From assembly GCA_006227085.1 (NCBI GenBank), contig SBFY01000033.1:1-18243 (forward strand): a DNA stretch of 18,243 nt, given 5' to 3'. Of this stretch, positions 5,620 through 13,720 are shown piece by piece; positions within the stretch are counted from its first letter, which is position 1; each line of letters opens with the position of its first letter. Source of the stretch: Gammaproteobacteria bacterium (GTDB lineage Bacteria > Pseudomonadota > Gammaproteobacteria > Pseudomonadales > M0112). Position numbers and translations under genes: made by a program. The notes beneath the pieces were generated by a model. The model did no database searches, had not been told where the DNA came from, and was given only the letters and a program-made list of their open reading frames with translations.

Positions 5620-6954
5620 ATGGATGCCAGCACCATTCACCACGCGGTGTTTTTCTTTGACAAGGGCAAGATCGTCAAGGAAATGCTTTGGAGTGAATTC
5701 GAGGCGGTTCTCGATAATGTGGTGGGATTGCCGCAGTTCGAAAACCAGACCATGCAGTCGGTTTTCGTCAAGATCAACAGCCAGCTCAAAGTCACGGCCT
5801 GTGTGTTCTTCCTGATCAAGTTCGGTGCAGGCGGCCAGGCCGATCCCACCTGGAACATGCCCTTGCACCAGTTGAGCGATGCCGCCGGCAAGGGCCCGGA
5901 TTTGGGCGTGGGCCCGATCAAGCTGGCCTGCAAGAGCCAGTGCCCGGCAGCATGGCACCAGCAATCGATGTGGGATCCGGATCTCAATGCCAAGCCCAGT
6001 GCCTTCGATGCGATCAAGGATGCGGCCAAGCGGAACCGCCTTGCCCTCGTCTATATCGAAGCGGATGCGGCGCCGACAGCCGCCAAAGCCATTCCTGTGG
6101 TGGGTGGGGCGGCCGTTGCAGCCAATGTGGACGTGGAAGCGCTGCGGGCACAAATCCAGCAGGAAGAGCGGGAGCGCACTGAGGGTGCGATCAAGGCGGC
6201 CAAGCTGCAGTTGGCGACCTTGGCCAACCAGCACAAGGAAGAAGTCGATGCCTTGCACCGCGATTACTTGCGCGACATGCGTGATGATCACAAGGAATTG
6301 CTGGCCCTGCGTGAATCGTTGGCCCAGGCAGAGGCCAAGGTGCAGAAACTGGAGGCCACTACTGCGGAGCAGGCCAAGGCGATGGAGGCCGCACGCCATG
6401 AATTTGTGGCACAAGCCGGTGCCGCTGGTGGCGTGAGTGCGGAGGCACTGAAGGAGCTGGAAGCGCGGCTGGAAGCCGAATTCAAGGCCAAGCTGGAAGC
6501 TGAATCCCGTGGCTTGAAGGAAGAGCTCGAAATGAAAGCCGTGGAGCTGACCTACCGCGATGAGCAGATGAATACCCTGCGTGAGGAAGTGGCCAACCTG
6601 CACCAGGACAAACAGCGCATGTTGCGTGATAGCGCCGGTAACCTGCTCGACAAGCTGGAAAAGAGCGGTATCAGTTTTGTCGGCTGGAACCCTTCGCTGG
6701 GACACATCAATATCCCATTGGCCGAAATGGGTGTTTTCCTTGATTCGCCGGATGCCTGGTACGCGAAGAAAACCGATGTGCCCCAGGAATTGTATGAAGC
6801 CTGGATGGCGCATTACAGCTTCCCGGTCTGCCAGGCCGAACTGGAAGACGGTGGCATGTGTGGTGAGCCCATCGAGCGGGTGGATTCGGCGGCCAAATTC
6901 CTGCCGGGGCGCAGTGACTGCTGCCCGGCCCACCAGAAGAAAGCTGCTGGCTGA
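5620..6954 (+). CDS. Uncharacterised coiled-coil protein with C-terminal Cys/His cluster
   Basis: I do not recognise a function for this 444-residue soluble protein. Residues 1-150 form a globular N-terminal domain (start MDASTIHHAVFFFDKGKIVK, later WNMPLHQL and IKLACKSQCP). An Ala/Pro/Val linker follows. Residues about 170-348 are a long charged coiled coil rich in Glu, Lys, Ala and Leu. The final 95 residues are globular, with Cys404, Cys414, Cys434, Cys435 and His438, which could bind a metal ion. Similar proteins, as I recall, sit near nadK in pseudomonads and are sometimes labelled chromosome-partitioning proteins, but there is no ATPase motif here. The ATG is preceded by a weak AGGG nine bases upstream. 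Confidence 0.7.
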   Translation: MDASTIHHAVFFFDKGKIVKEMLWSEFEAVLDNVVGLPQFENQTMQSVFVKINSQLKVTACVFFLIKFGAGGQADPTWNMPLHQLSDAAGKGPDLGVGPIKLACKSQCPAAWHQQSMWDPDLNAKPSAFDAIKDAAKRNRLALVYIEADAAPTAAKAIPVVGGAAVAANVDVEALRAQIQQEERERTEGAIKAAKLQLATLANQHKEEVDALHRDYLRDMRDDHKELLALRESLAQAEAKVQKLEATTAEQAKAMEAARHEFVAQAGAAGGVSAEALKELEARLEAEFKAKLEAESRGLKEELEMKAVELTYRDEQMNTLREEVANLHQDKQRMLRDSAGNLLDKLEKSGISFVGWNPSLGHINIPLAEMGVFLDSPDAWYAKKTDVPQELYEAWMAHYSFPVCQAELEDGGMCGEPIERVDSAAKFLPGRSDCCPAHQKKAAG

Positions 6955-6955
6955 A

Positions 6956-6964
6956 TGCTATAAT
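6956..6964 (+). promoter_or_regulatory. Extended -10 promoter element of the cNMP/rhodanese gene
   Basis: TG, one base, then a perfect TATAAT (6959-6964) begins two bases after the stop codon of the coiled-coil gene. Extended -10 promoters do not need a -35, and none is visible. Transcription would begin near 6971, about 32 bases before the GTG start at 7003, so the downstream run has a start of its own. Confidence 0.55.
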
Positions 6965-7002
6965 TGCGGCAGTCCTGAACACGTATCCGGTAAGGAGGGG
7001 TT

Positions 7003-8103
7003 GTGGAAATCGCTGCACTCAATGACCGCCTGCTGGAGAACTACGTCCCCCTGCGTGCGTTGACGGCCGATCACCTGGCGACCCTGATGCGTGAGCACCA
7101 TATCGACACGGTGCTGGCCGGCAAGACCCTGTTTGATATTGGCGATAACGATCGCTGCTATGTCTACCTGTTGCATGGCACCGTGGTGCTGGAAAACGCC
7201 ATGGGCGATGAACGGGTGCTTTCCCATGATGCCCTGGAGTGCCGTTTCCCGTTGGAGCATCGCCAGCCGCGCACGATGAAAGCGGTGGCAAAGACCGATT
7301 GCAGCATCATCCGGTTTGATGCCGCCATGCTCGATAACATGCTCTGTTATGACCAGGCGGCTGACAGCATCAAGCTGGAAGTGACGGAACAGCCGGAGCT
7401 GGGCGAACAGGCCCGCTGGATCCTGGCGCTGCTGGATTCCAACCTGGTGCACAAGGTACCGCCGGTGAACCTGCGTGATGTGGTGGGTTCGTTCAAGGCC
7501 CGTGCCGTGGCGGCTGGCGAGGTGATTGTTCGGCAAGGTGACGTCGGTGATGCCTGCTATTACCTCAAGAGTGGTGAGGCAGCGGTGTCTGTCGACCAGG
7601 ATGGCCAGGTCCGTGAAGTGGCCGTGCTGCCGGCAGGGCGTTTCTTTGGTGAGGATGCCCTGGTCAATGACACCGTGCGCAATGCCACGGTGACCATGAA
7701 AACGGCCGGCGAATTGCTGACCCTGAGCAAGACCGATTTCATTCGCCTGCTGCACCGCCCGGAATGTGCCTGGGTGGGGTTGGGCGATGCCCGGCAAGCG
7801 GTCGAGAAAGGTGCGGTGTGGGTTGATGTGCGCACCCAGGACGAGTTCGATGCCGGCCATGTGGCAGGTGCCTTCCATTTGCCCTTGAGCCTGCTGCGGC
7901 TGAAATCGCGCCTGATGGATCCGGCCAAGGCCTATGTGCTGTATTGCAACTCCGGTCGCCGCAGTGCCATTGCCGAGCATTTGCTGAAGACCGCCGGCTT
8001 TGCCCAGGTCAAGGCGCTGAAGAACGGATTCGAGAATTACCCGGATGCCGAGCGAGCCTCTTTCCTGGCGGAAAGTGGCGACCCGAAGCTCGGAAAAGGT
8101 TAA
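7003..8103 (+). CDS. Protein with two cyclic-nucleotide-binding domains and a rhodanese domain
   Basis: This 366-residue protein has three modules. The first Crp-like fold (about 20-130) is degenerate and lacks the phosphate-binding cassette. The second (about 155-255) has RQGDVGDACYYLKSGE and then FGEDALVNDTVRNATV, which retains the Glu and Arg normally contacting the cyclic nucleotide. The C-terminal rhodanese domain (about 265-360) has VDVRTQDEFDAGHVAGA and an active-site loop CNSGRRS with Cys315. There is no DNA-binding domain, so it is not a Crp-type regulator. A cyclic-nucleotide-controlled sulfur-transfer or persulfide activity is plausible but inferred. The start is GTG, supported by a strong AAGGAGG at 6992-6998. 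nadK follows 36 bases downstream. Confidence 0.85.
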   Translation: MEIAALNDRLLENYVPLRALTADHLATLMREHHIDTVLAGKTLFDIGDNDRCYVYLLHGTVVLENAMGDERVLSHDALECRFPLEHRQPRTMKAVAKTDCSIIRFDAAMLDNMLCYDQAADSIKLEVTEQPELGEQARWILALLDSNLVHKVPPVNLRDVVGSFKARAVAAGEVIVRQGDVGDACYYLKSGEAAVSVDQDGQVREVAVLPAGRFFGEDALVNDTVRNATVTMKTAGELLTLSKTDFIRLLHRPECAWVGLGDARQAVEKGAVWVDVRTQDEFDAGHVAGAFHLPLSLLRLKSRLMDPAKAYVLYCNSGRRSAIAEHLLKTAGFAQVKALKNGFENYPDAERASFLAESGDPKLGKG

Positions 8104-8139
8104 TATAGCTAACGTAACTAACTGTTTTATGGTGATTTT

Positions 8140-9027
8140 GTGTCACAGGATGCGTTCCGCAACATTGGCCTGATTGGCCGCGTCGGTAACGAACGGGTGC
8201 TGGAATCCGTGCGCACCCTGCAGGCATTCCTGTCATCGCGTGACATCAATGTGATCCTGGAAGAGGACATCGCCGAGGTCATTCCCGGCCATTCCTTCCA
8301 GGTCAGTACCCGCAAGCTGATCGGCGAAATGTCGGACCTGGTAATCGTGGTCGGCGGTGACGGCAGCATGCTGGGCGCCGCCCGTGCACTGGCCAAGTGT
8401 GATGTGCCGGTGATTGGCGTGAACCGTGGCCGCCTTGGTTTCCTCACCGATATTTCCCCTGCCGAGCTGGAGGCCCAGCTGGGCGCCGTGCTTGATGGCC
8501 GTTACACGGTGGAAAGCCGCTTCCTGCTGGATGCCGTGCACACCCGTGCTGGCGAACCGATCGGCAAGGGCGATGCTTTCAATGATGTGGTGGTGAGCTC
8601 GGGCGAAACAGCCCGCATGATGGAATTCGAGCTGTACGTGGAAGGCGAATTTGTCTATCACCAGCGCTCGGATGGCCTGATCATTTCCACCCCGACCGGC
8701 TCCACCGCCTATTCCCTGTCGGGTGGCGGGCCGATCATGCACCCGAAGCTGGATGCGCTGGTGCTGGTGCCAATGTTCCCGCACATGTTGAGCAGTCGTC
8801 CGCTGGTGGTGGATGGCGGCAGTGAAATCAAGATCGTGATCGGTGACGCCAATCCGGTGAACCCGCACATCACCTGTGATGGCCATTCCACCATGGTGGC
8901 GCAGCCGGGCGATGTGATTTATGTGCACAAGAAGCCGCACAAGTTGAAACTGATCCACCCGCTGGACCACAACTTCTATGCCATTTGCCGTGACAAGCTG
9001 GGCTGGAGTGCGTTGCCGGGTGAGTAA
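8140..9027 (+). CDS. nadK: NAD kinase
   Basis: This 295-residue ATP-NAD kinase phosphorylates NAD to NADP in the cytoplasm. Diagnostic motifs are VVGGDGS at 70-76 (GGDG loop), GVNRGRLGFLTD at 93-104, DAFNDVV at 145-151 and TPTGSTAYSLSGGGP at 184-198. The C-terminal LIHPLDHNFY is also typical of gammaproteobacterial NadK. The start is a GTG at 8140 with little Shine-Dalgarno complementarity; it fits the usual N-terminus just before NIGLIGR. The 36-base AT-rich gap upstream may lower or separate expression from the preceding gene. It heads a tight series with the next four genes. Confidence 0.97.
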   Translation: MSQDAFRNIGLIGRVGNERVLESVRTLQAFLSSRDINVILEEDIAEVIPGHSFQVSTRKLIGEMSDLVIVVGGDGSMLGAARALAKCDVPVIGVNRGRLGFLTDISPAELEAQLGAVLDGRYTVESRFLLDAVHTRAGEPIGKGDAFNDVVVSSGETARMMEFELYVEGEFVYHQRSDGLIISTPTGSTAYSLSGGGPIMHPKLDALVLVPMFPHMLSSRPLVVDGGSEIKIVIGDANPVNPHITCDGHSTMVAQPGDVIYVHKKPHKLKLIHPLDHNFYAICRDKLGWSALPGE

Positions 9028-9041
9028 GGCCTGCGTTCATC

Positions 9042-9923
9042 ATGCATAAGGCCGTTGAGATTCCCCTGGATGTGGATGTCCGGCCATTGCTGCAGGCCTT
9101 GCAGGAGCGTGGCATCCGGGTGATGGTTTCCGAGGAAAGCGGGCAGCAATGCCTGTGGGTGCCCAGCGCCGAAGACGTACAGCTGGTGCAGCATGCCTGG
9201 CGGTTGTTCCAGTCGGGTGATTGGCAATCCATGGATGTGTCTCCACGATCATGGCGCCAGCCAGTGCCGGTGCAGTCATCCATTCCGCTGCGGCATTATC
9301 CCCTGACGATGGCCGTGCTGCTGTTGACCGGCGGTGTGTTTGTGATGACCTGGCTGTTGCAGGATGTGCGCTGGCTGTCGCTGCTCACGTTTGAGCCCTT
9401 GCGGGTGCAGGGTGGGCAGGTCACCGGCTTGTACGGTTTCATGGCCGGTTGGCAAGCGGGTGAATACTGGCGGGCAGTGACGCCGGTATTCCTGCACTTC
9501 GGTTTCCTGCATGTGGTGTTCAACAGCCTGTGGTGGTGGGAGCTTGGCCGACGCATTGAATCCCGGCGCAGCAGTTCCTATCTCGGGTTGCTGGCCTTGG
9601 CGACAGCCATCCCCAGCAATGCCGCCCAATACCTGGCCGGGCGTTGGTTCAATGATCCCGGTGTGTTTGGTGGCCTGTCCGGGGTGATTTACGGCTTGAT
9701 CGGTTATATCGCCGTCTGGAATGCGATGCGGCCGGCGTATCGTTATCATGTGCCGCGTGGCTTGGTCGGGGTGATGATTGGCTTTTTGCTGGTCTGTATG
9801 ACCGGCGTGATGGAGTGGGTTGGCCTGGGGCGTATTGCCAATGCCGCCCATGTGGGTGGTTTGTTGGCCGGCGCCGTTTGGGGTGTTTTGACAGCGATCG
9901 TGGATCGCCAGCGCAGGATATGA
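9042..9923 (+). CDS. Rhomboid-family intramembrane serine protease (GlpG-like)
   Basis: This 293-residue inner-membrane protease cleaves transmembrane substrates within the bilayer. The first about 85 residues form a soluble cytoplasmic domain like the GlpG N-terminal domain. About six hydrophobic segments follow, beginning near residue 86. The catalytic dyad is Ser213 in GGLSGVIYG and His270 in NAAHVGGLLAG, and His157 and Asn161 in HFGFLHVVFNS match the oxyanion-hole residues His150 and Asn154 of E. coli GlpG. It starts 14 bases after nadK with only a weak ribosome binding site, so coupling to nadK translation is likely. The natural substrate cannot be read from the sequence. Confidence 0.92.
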   Translation: MHKAVEIPLDVDVRPLLQALQERGIRVMVSEESGQQCLWVPSAEDVQLVQHAWRLFQSGDWQSMDVSPRSWRQPVPVQSSIPLRHYPLTMAVLLLTGGVFVMTWLLQDVRWLSLLTFEPLRVQGGQVTGLYGFMAGWQAGEYWRAVTPVFLHFGFLHVVFNSLWWWELGRRIESRRSSSYLGLLALATAIPSNAAQYLAGRWFNDPGVFGGLSGVIYGLIGYIAVWNAMRPAYRYHVPRGLVGVMIGFLLVCMTGVMEWVGLGRIANAAHVGGLLAGAVWGVLTAIVDRQRRI

Positions 9924-9929
9924 AAACGC

Positions 9930-10181
9930 ATGGATATTGAAGAATTCGTCAATCGCCTGGGGCAGGCCGAATATGCGGCGGTGAAGCAGGCCATTGAATT
10001 GGGTAAATGGCCCGATGGCCGTGTGTTGGCCAGCGATGACCGTGAATTGTTGATGCGCGCGATGATCGCCTGGGAAAACAAACACCTCGCGCCTGACCAG
10101 CAAACCGGTTACATGGAACAGCCGGATTGCCCGAGCACGCCGATTGCCGGTCATGAACAACTGCTGAAATGGCGTGAGTGA
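9930..10181 (+). CDS. YeaC family protein (DUF1315)
   Basis: This 83-residue acidic protein has the family signature IELGKWPDGRVL at about residues 21-32, matching the VELGKWPDG block of E. coli YeaC. It has no signal peptide, membrane segment or catalytic motif that I can see, and its function is unknown. It begins six bases after the rhomboid gene and its end lies next to or overlaps the start of the following gene, so all three are probably translated from one message. Confidence 0.85.
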   Translation: MDIEEFVNRLGQAEYAAVKQAIELGKWPDGRVLASDDRELLMRAMIAWENKHLAPDQQTGYMEQPDCPSTPIAGHEQLLKWRE

Positions 10182-10185
10182 CAGT

Positions 10186-11028
10186 ATGCAGCCCGTGTTT
10201 TCAGGCATCCTGCGGAAAATGCGCACGCATGCCGATGCGCCGGTGTCGTATGCCTTGCGTGCTGATGAGGACGATGAAACCGGTATCGCGCTGAACCCCT
10301 TGCTGGGAAAGACGGTGCAACTGGCGTTTACCGGCAGGATTTTCTGCATCCACTGTGGTCGCAAGACCAACAAGAGTTTCAGCCAGGGTTACTGTTTCCC
10401 GTGCTTCAAGAAGCTGGCAGAGTGCGACACTTGTATCACCCGTCCTGAAACCTGCCATTACCATTTGGGGACCTGTCGTGAGCCGGCATGGGGTGAGGCG
10501 CATTGCCTGCGTGACCATGTGGTCTATCTCGCCAATGCGTCCGGTATCAAGGTGGGTATCACACGCCAGACACAAGTGCCAACGCGCTGGATGGATCAGG
10601 GCGCGGTGGCCGCTGTGCCGATTTACCGCGTGCGTGACCGGCTGGTTTCCGGTCTGGTGGAAGTCATCCTGAAACATCATGTCAGCGATCGCACCAATTG
10701 GCGTACGATGCTGAAAGGCGAACCGGAACTGGTGGATTTGGGTCAGTGGCGGAATCGCCTGCTGGCAGAATGTCGCGCCGAAGTGGATGCGCTGCGTGCG
10801 CAAAAAGGCCTGGATGCCGTCACGGAAGTGCCGGATGCAGCGATTGCGTCATTTGCCTATCCCGTGTTGCGTTACCCGGAAAAACTCACATCGATCAATC
10901 CGGACAAAACCCCGCTGATGGAAGCCGAGCTGTGGGGTATCAAGGGTCAGTACCTGATCTTCGATAAAGGCGTTATCAATATCCGCAATACTGCGGGTTA
11001 TGAGGCCAGCCTGTCGCTGGTCGATTAA
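10186..11028 (+). CDS. DUF2797 zinc-finger protein
   Basis: This 280-residue protein of unknown function belongs to the DUF2797 family. It carries a dense cysteine cluster at residues 54, 57, 70, 73, 80, 83, 90, 97 and 107 (CIHCGRK, YCFPC, ECDTC, CHYHLGTC), which should bind two or more zinc ions. The segment VYLANASGIKVGITR (113-127) recalls the core of GIY-YIG nuclease-like folds. It is followed by QVPTRWMDQGA, which is highly conserved in the family. Start choice: the ATG at 10186 gives the family-like N-terminus (FSGILRKM), while a GTG at 10174 would overlap yeaC by eight bases; neither has a good ribosome binding site. pepN follows after 16 bases. Confidence 0.85.
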   Translation: MQPVFSGILRKMRTHADAPVSYALRADEDDETGIALNPLLGKTVQLAFTGRIFCIHCGRKTNKSFSQGYCFPCFKKLAECDTCITRPETCHYHLGTCREPAWGEAHCLRDHVVYLANASGIKVGITRQTQVPTRWMDQGAVAAVPIYRVRDRLVSGLVEVILKHHVSDRTNWRTMLKGEPELVDLGQWRNRLLAECRAEVDALRAQKGLDAVTEVPDAAIASFAYPVLRYPEKLTSINPDKTPLMEAELWGIKGQYLIFDKGVINIRNTAGYEASLSLVD

Positions 11029-11044
11029 ACATCCTGGACTGTGT

Positions 11045-13672
11045 ATGAAAGATTCCGCACCTAAAACGATCCTGTTGTCCGAATATCGCGCGCCCGACTA
11101 TGCCGTCGAGGCCATTCGCATGCATGTGGACTTGCATGATACGCATGCCGATGTGACGACAGTGCTGGCGTTGTCGCGTCGTGCTGCACAAGCCGTTCCC
11201 TTATGCCTGAACGGTGCTGAACTGGAGCTGCAGTCGATCGAGCTGGATGGCACGCCACTGGACAGTTCGGCGTATCGCATCGAAGGCGAGCAACTCATCA
11301 TTGATGCGGCGCCGGCGCAATGCCAACTGAAAACAGTGTCGCGTATTTACCCGCAAGACAATACCTCACTGGAAGGCCTGTACCGTTCACGCAAGCTTTT
11401 TTGCACCCAATGCGAAGCCGAAGGCTTCCGCAAGATCACCTGGTACCCGGATCGACCGGATGTGTTGTCGCTGTTTGATGTCACCATCGAAGCGGACAAG
11501 GATGCCTATCCGGTATTGCTCAGCAATGGTAATCCGGTGGAAGAGGGCAACCAGGGAGGTCGCCATTGGGTGCGCTGGACTGATCCTTGGCCAAAGCCGG
11601 GCTACCTGTTTGCACTGGTGGCGGGTGACCTGCAATACCAGGAAGATTTTTTTGTGACGGCTTCCGGCCGGCGCGTGCAATTGCGCATCTATGTGGAAGC
11701 CAAGGACATCGACAAATGTGATTACGCGATGGACAGTCTCAAGCGTGCCATGCGTTGGGACGAAGAGGTGTACGGGCGTGAATACGATCTCGATGTCTTC
11801 AATATCGTTGCCGTCGATGATTTCAATATGGGCGCGATGGAAAACAAGGGTCTCAATATCTTTAATGCCTCGGCAGTGTTGGCGCATCCGGATGTCACGA
11901 CCGACATGGGCTACCAGCGGGTGGAAGGGATTGTCGCGCACGAGTATTTTCACAACTGGTCAGGCAATCGCGTCACCTGCCGTGACTGGTTCCAGTTGAG
12001 TTTGAAAGAAGGATTTACCGTATTCCGGGATAGTGAATTTTCCGCGGACATGGGCTCGCGTGCGGCCAAGCGCATTGAGGATGTGGCGCTGCTGCGCAGT
12101 GTGCAGTTCCCGGAAGATGCTGGCCCGATGGCGCATCCGGTGCAGCCGGCAAGTTACATGGAGATTTCCAATTTCTATACGCCAACGGTGTACGAGAAGG
12201 GTTCGGAAGTGGTGCGCATGATGCATCACCTGTTGGGCGCGCAACTGTTCCGCAAGGGGACAGATCTTTATTTTGATCGTCACGATGGCCAAGCCGTCAC
12301 GATTGATGAATTCATTGGCGCGATGGCCGATGTCAGTGGTCGTGATTTCAGCCAGTTCCGCCGCTGGTATACCCAGTCCGGCACGCCCTGTGTGAAAGCC
12401 AGTGGCGAATACGATGCAACGACTTCAACCTATACGCTGGCCTTGTCGCAATCGTGCCCGCCGACACCGGGTCAACCGTCGAAAGCACCGTTCCATATCC
12501 CGGTTGCGATGGGGTTGGTGGGTGTGCACGGTAGCCTGGCAGTGAAGCTGGAAGGTAATACCGCGACGACGCATGTGCTGGATCTGGTCAAGCCGGAACA
12601 GCAGTTTGTATTCACGGGTGTCACGGAAGAGCCGGTGCCATCGTTGTTGCGCGGTTTCTCGGCACCGGTGCGTATGCAAACGGGTTTGTCGGATGAGGCA
12701 TTACTGTTCCTCGCCAAGCACGATGACGACGGCTTTGTGCGTTATGAATCCTGCCAGCGCATGATGTTGTCGGCAATCACGGCACAGGCTGCGCATGCGC
12801 GCACGGTGTTGCCGGCCAGCCTCGAAGGATTGTTTGCGCACCTGCTGGCGCATCCGGATGACGACAAGGTCATCCAGGCCATGTTATTGCTGCTGCCGCC
12901 GATGAGTTTCATCATTGACCAGCTGGAGCAGTCCGATCCGCTGGCCTTGTGTCATGCACGTGACCAGATGCGCTCCGCGCTGGCCAGTCGCTTTGCGCAC
13001 GAATTTGCGCAGGGATACCAGTCCTTGCTGCGACATGAACCCTATCAGGTCACGGGTGAGGCGATGGCGCGCCGGCAGTTGCAGCATGTGATGCTGTCGT
13101 ACTGGGTGGCCAGCGGTGATGAGGCTGCTGTGTCGGCTGCTGTGCAGTATTACCGTTCTGCTGACAACCTGACGGCACGCCTGGCTGCATTGAACGCTTT
13201 GTTGCAGGCGCCGGATCGTGCCACCAGCGAACAGGCGGGACCCTTGCTCGCCGATTTTTATGACCGTTGGCAATCAGAAACCCTGGCCATGAACCAGTGG
13301 CTGCAGATCCAGGTGATGGCACCACATGCGGGTTTGGCTGCCGTCAAGGCATTGATGGATGGACCGGTGTTCCAGATCACCAATCCCAACAAGGTGCGCG
13401 CAGTGATTGGCGCGTTCTGTGCGGGCAACGCCTGGCATTTCCATGCGGCAGACGGTTCCGGTTACCGTTTCCTGGCGGAACAGGTCATCGTGTTGAATGC
13501 GATCAACCCGCAAATTGCCTCGCGCCTGATCACACCCTTGACCCGTTGGCAGAAATACACGCCGGCAGTGGGTGAACGGATGGTGGCTGCATTGCGCCTG
13601 ATTGCCGCCGAACCCAAGCTGTCGCGTGATGTGGAAGAAGTGGTGCTGAAAAGTTTGCAAGCGGCCGGTTAG
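11045..13672 (+). CDS. pepN: Aminopeptidase N
   Basis: This 875-residue M1-family zinc metallopeptidase removes N-terminal residues from peptides in the cytoplasm during late protein turnover. The length is close to E. coli PepN (870). The exopeptidase motif GAMEN is at 263-267. Zinc ligands are His299 and His303 in HEYFHNW and Glu322 in LKEGFTVF, with catalytic Glu300. The N-terminal beta-domain (to about 190), thermolysin-like domain (to about 440), small beta-domain and helical C-terminal domain are all present. The start at 11045 is chosen because MKDSAPKTILLSEYRAPDY is the usual N-terminus; in-frame codons upstream lie inside the preceding gene. It is the last gene of the tight series begun by nadK. 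Confidence 0.97.
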   Translation: MKDSAPKTILLSEYRAPDYAVEAIRMHVDLHDTHADVTTVLALSRRAAQAVPLCLNGAELELQSIELDGTPLDSSAYRIEGEQLIIDAAPAQCQLKTVSRIYPQDNTSLEGLYRSRKLFCTQCEAEGFRKITWYPDRPDVLSLFDVTIEADKDAYPVLLSNGNPVEEGNQGGRHWVRWTDPWPKPGYLFALVAGDLQYQEDFFVTASGRRVQLRIYVEAKDIDKCDYAMDSLKRAMRWDEEVYGREYDLDVFNIVAVDDFNMGAMENKGLNIFNASAVLAHPDVTTDMGYQRVEGIVAHEYFHNWSGNRVTCRDWFQLSLKEGFTVFRDSEFSADMGSRAAKRIEDVALLRSVQFPEDAGPMAHPVQPASYMEISNFYTPTVYEKGSEVVRMMHHLLGAQLFRKGTDLYFDRHDGQAVTIDEFIGAMADVSGRDFSQFRRWYTQSGTPCVKASGEYDATTSTYTLALSQSCPPTPGQPSKAPFHIPVAMGLVGVHGSLAVKLEGNTATTHVLDLVKPEQQFVFTGVTEEPVPSLLRGFSAPVRMQTGLSDEALLFLAKHDDDGFVRYESCQRMMLSAITAQAAHARTVLPASLEGLFAHLLAHPDDDKVIQAMLLLLPPMSFIIDQLEQSDPLALCHARDQMRSALASRFAHEFAQGYQSLLRHEPYQVTGEAMARRQLQHVMLSYWVASGDEAAVSAAVQYYRSADNLTARLAALNALLQAPDRATSEQAGPLLADFYDRWQSETLAMNQWLQIQVMAPHAGLAAVKALMDGPVFQITNPNKVRAVIGAFCAGNAWHFHAADGSGYRFLAEQVIVLNAINPQIASRLITPLTRWQKYTPAVGERMVAALRLIAAEPKLSRDVEEVVLKSLQAAG

Positions 13673-13689
13673 GCCGTATCCGGCGCCGT

Positions 13690-13695
13690 TATAAT
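13690..13695 (+). promoter_or_regulatory. -10 element of pyrD
   Basis: A perfect TATAAT lies 25 bases before the pyrD ATG and 17 bases after the pepN stop codon. No good -35 is seen at the right distance, so strength is uncertain, but it suggests that pyrD can be transcribed independently of pepN. Confidence 0.5.
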
Positions 13696-13720
13696 GGCGC
13701 ATTGCACGCGGGAATATCGT

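Noticed and set aside
5560..6933. Long open frame on the minus strand opposite the coiled-coil gene (457 codons)
   Set aside because: It is a shadow of codon bias in the plus-strand gene, His/Gln/Leu-rich without recognisable motifs, and it would cross the -10 of the opposite gene.
6958..7980. Minus-strand open frame of 340 codons opposite the cNMP/rhodanese gene
   Set aside because: The plus strand encodes clear domains with intact motifs and a strong ribosome binding site; the antisense product has none.
9276..10373. Minus-strand open frame of 365 codons across the rhomboid, yeaC and DUF2797 genes
   Set aside because: It spans three well-supported plus-strand genes and has a low-complexity His/Gln-rich composition.
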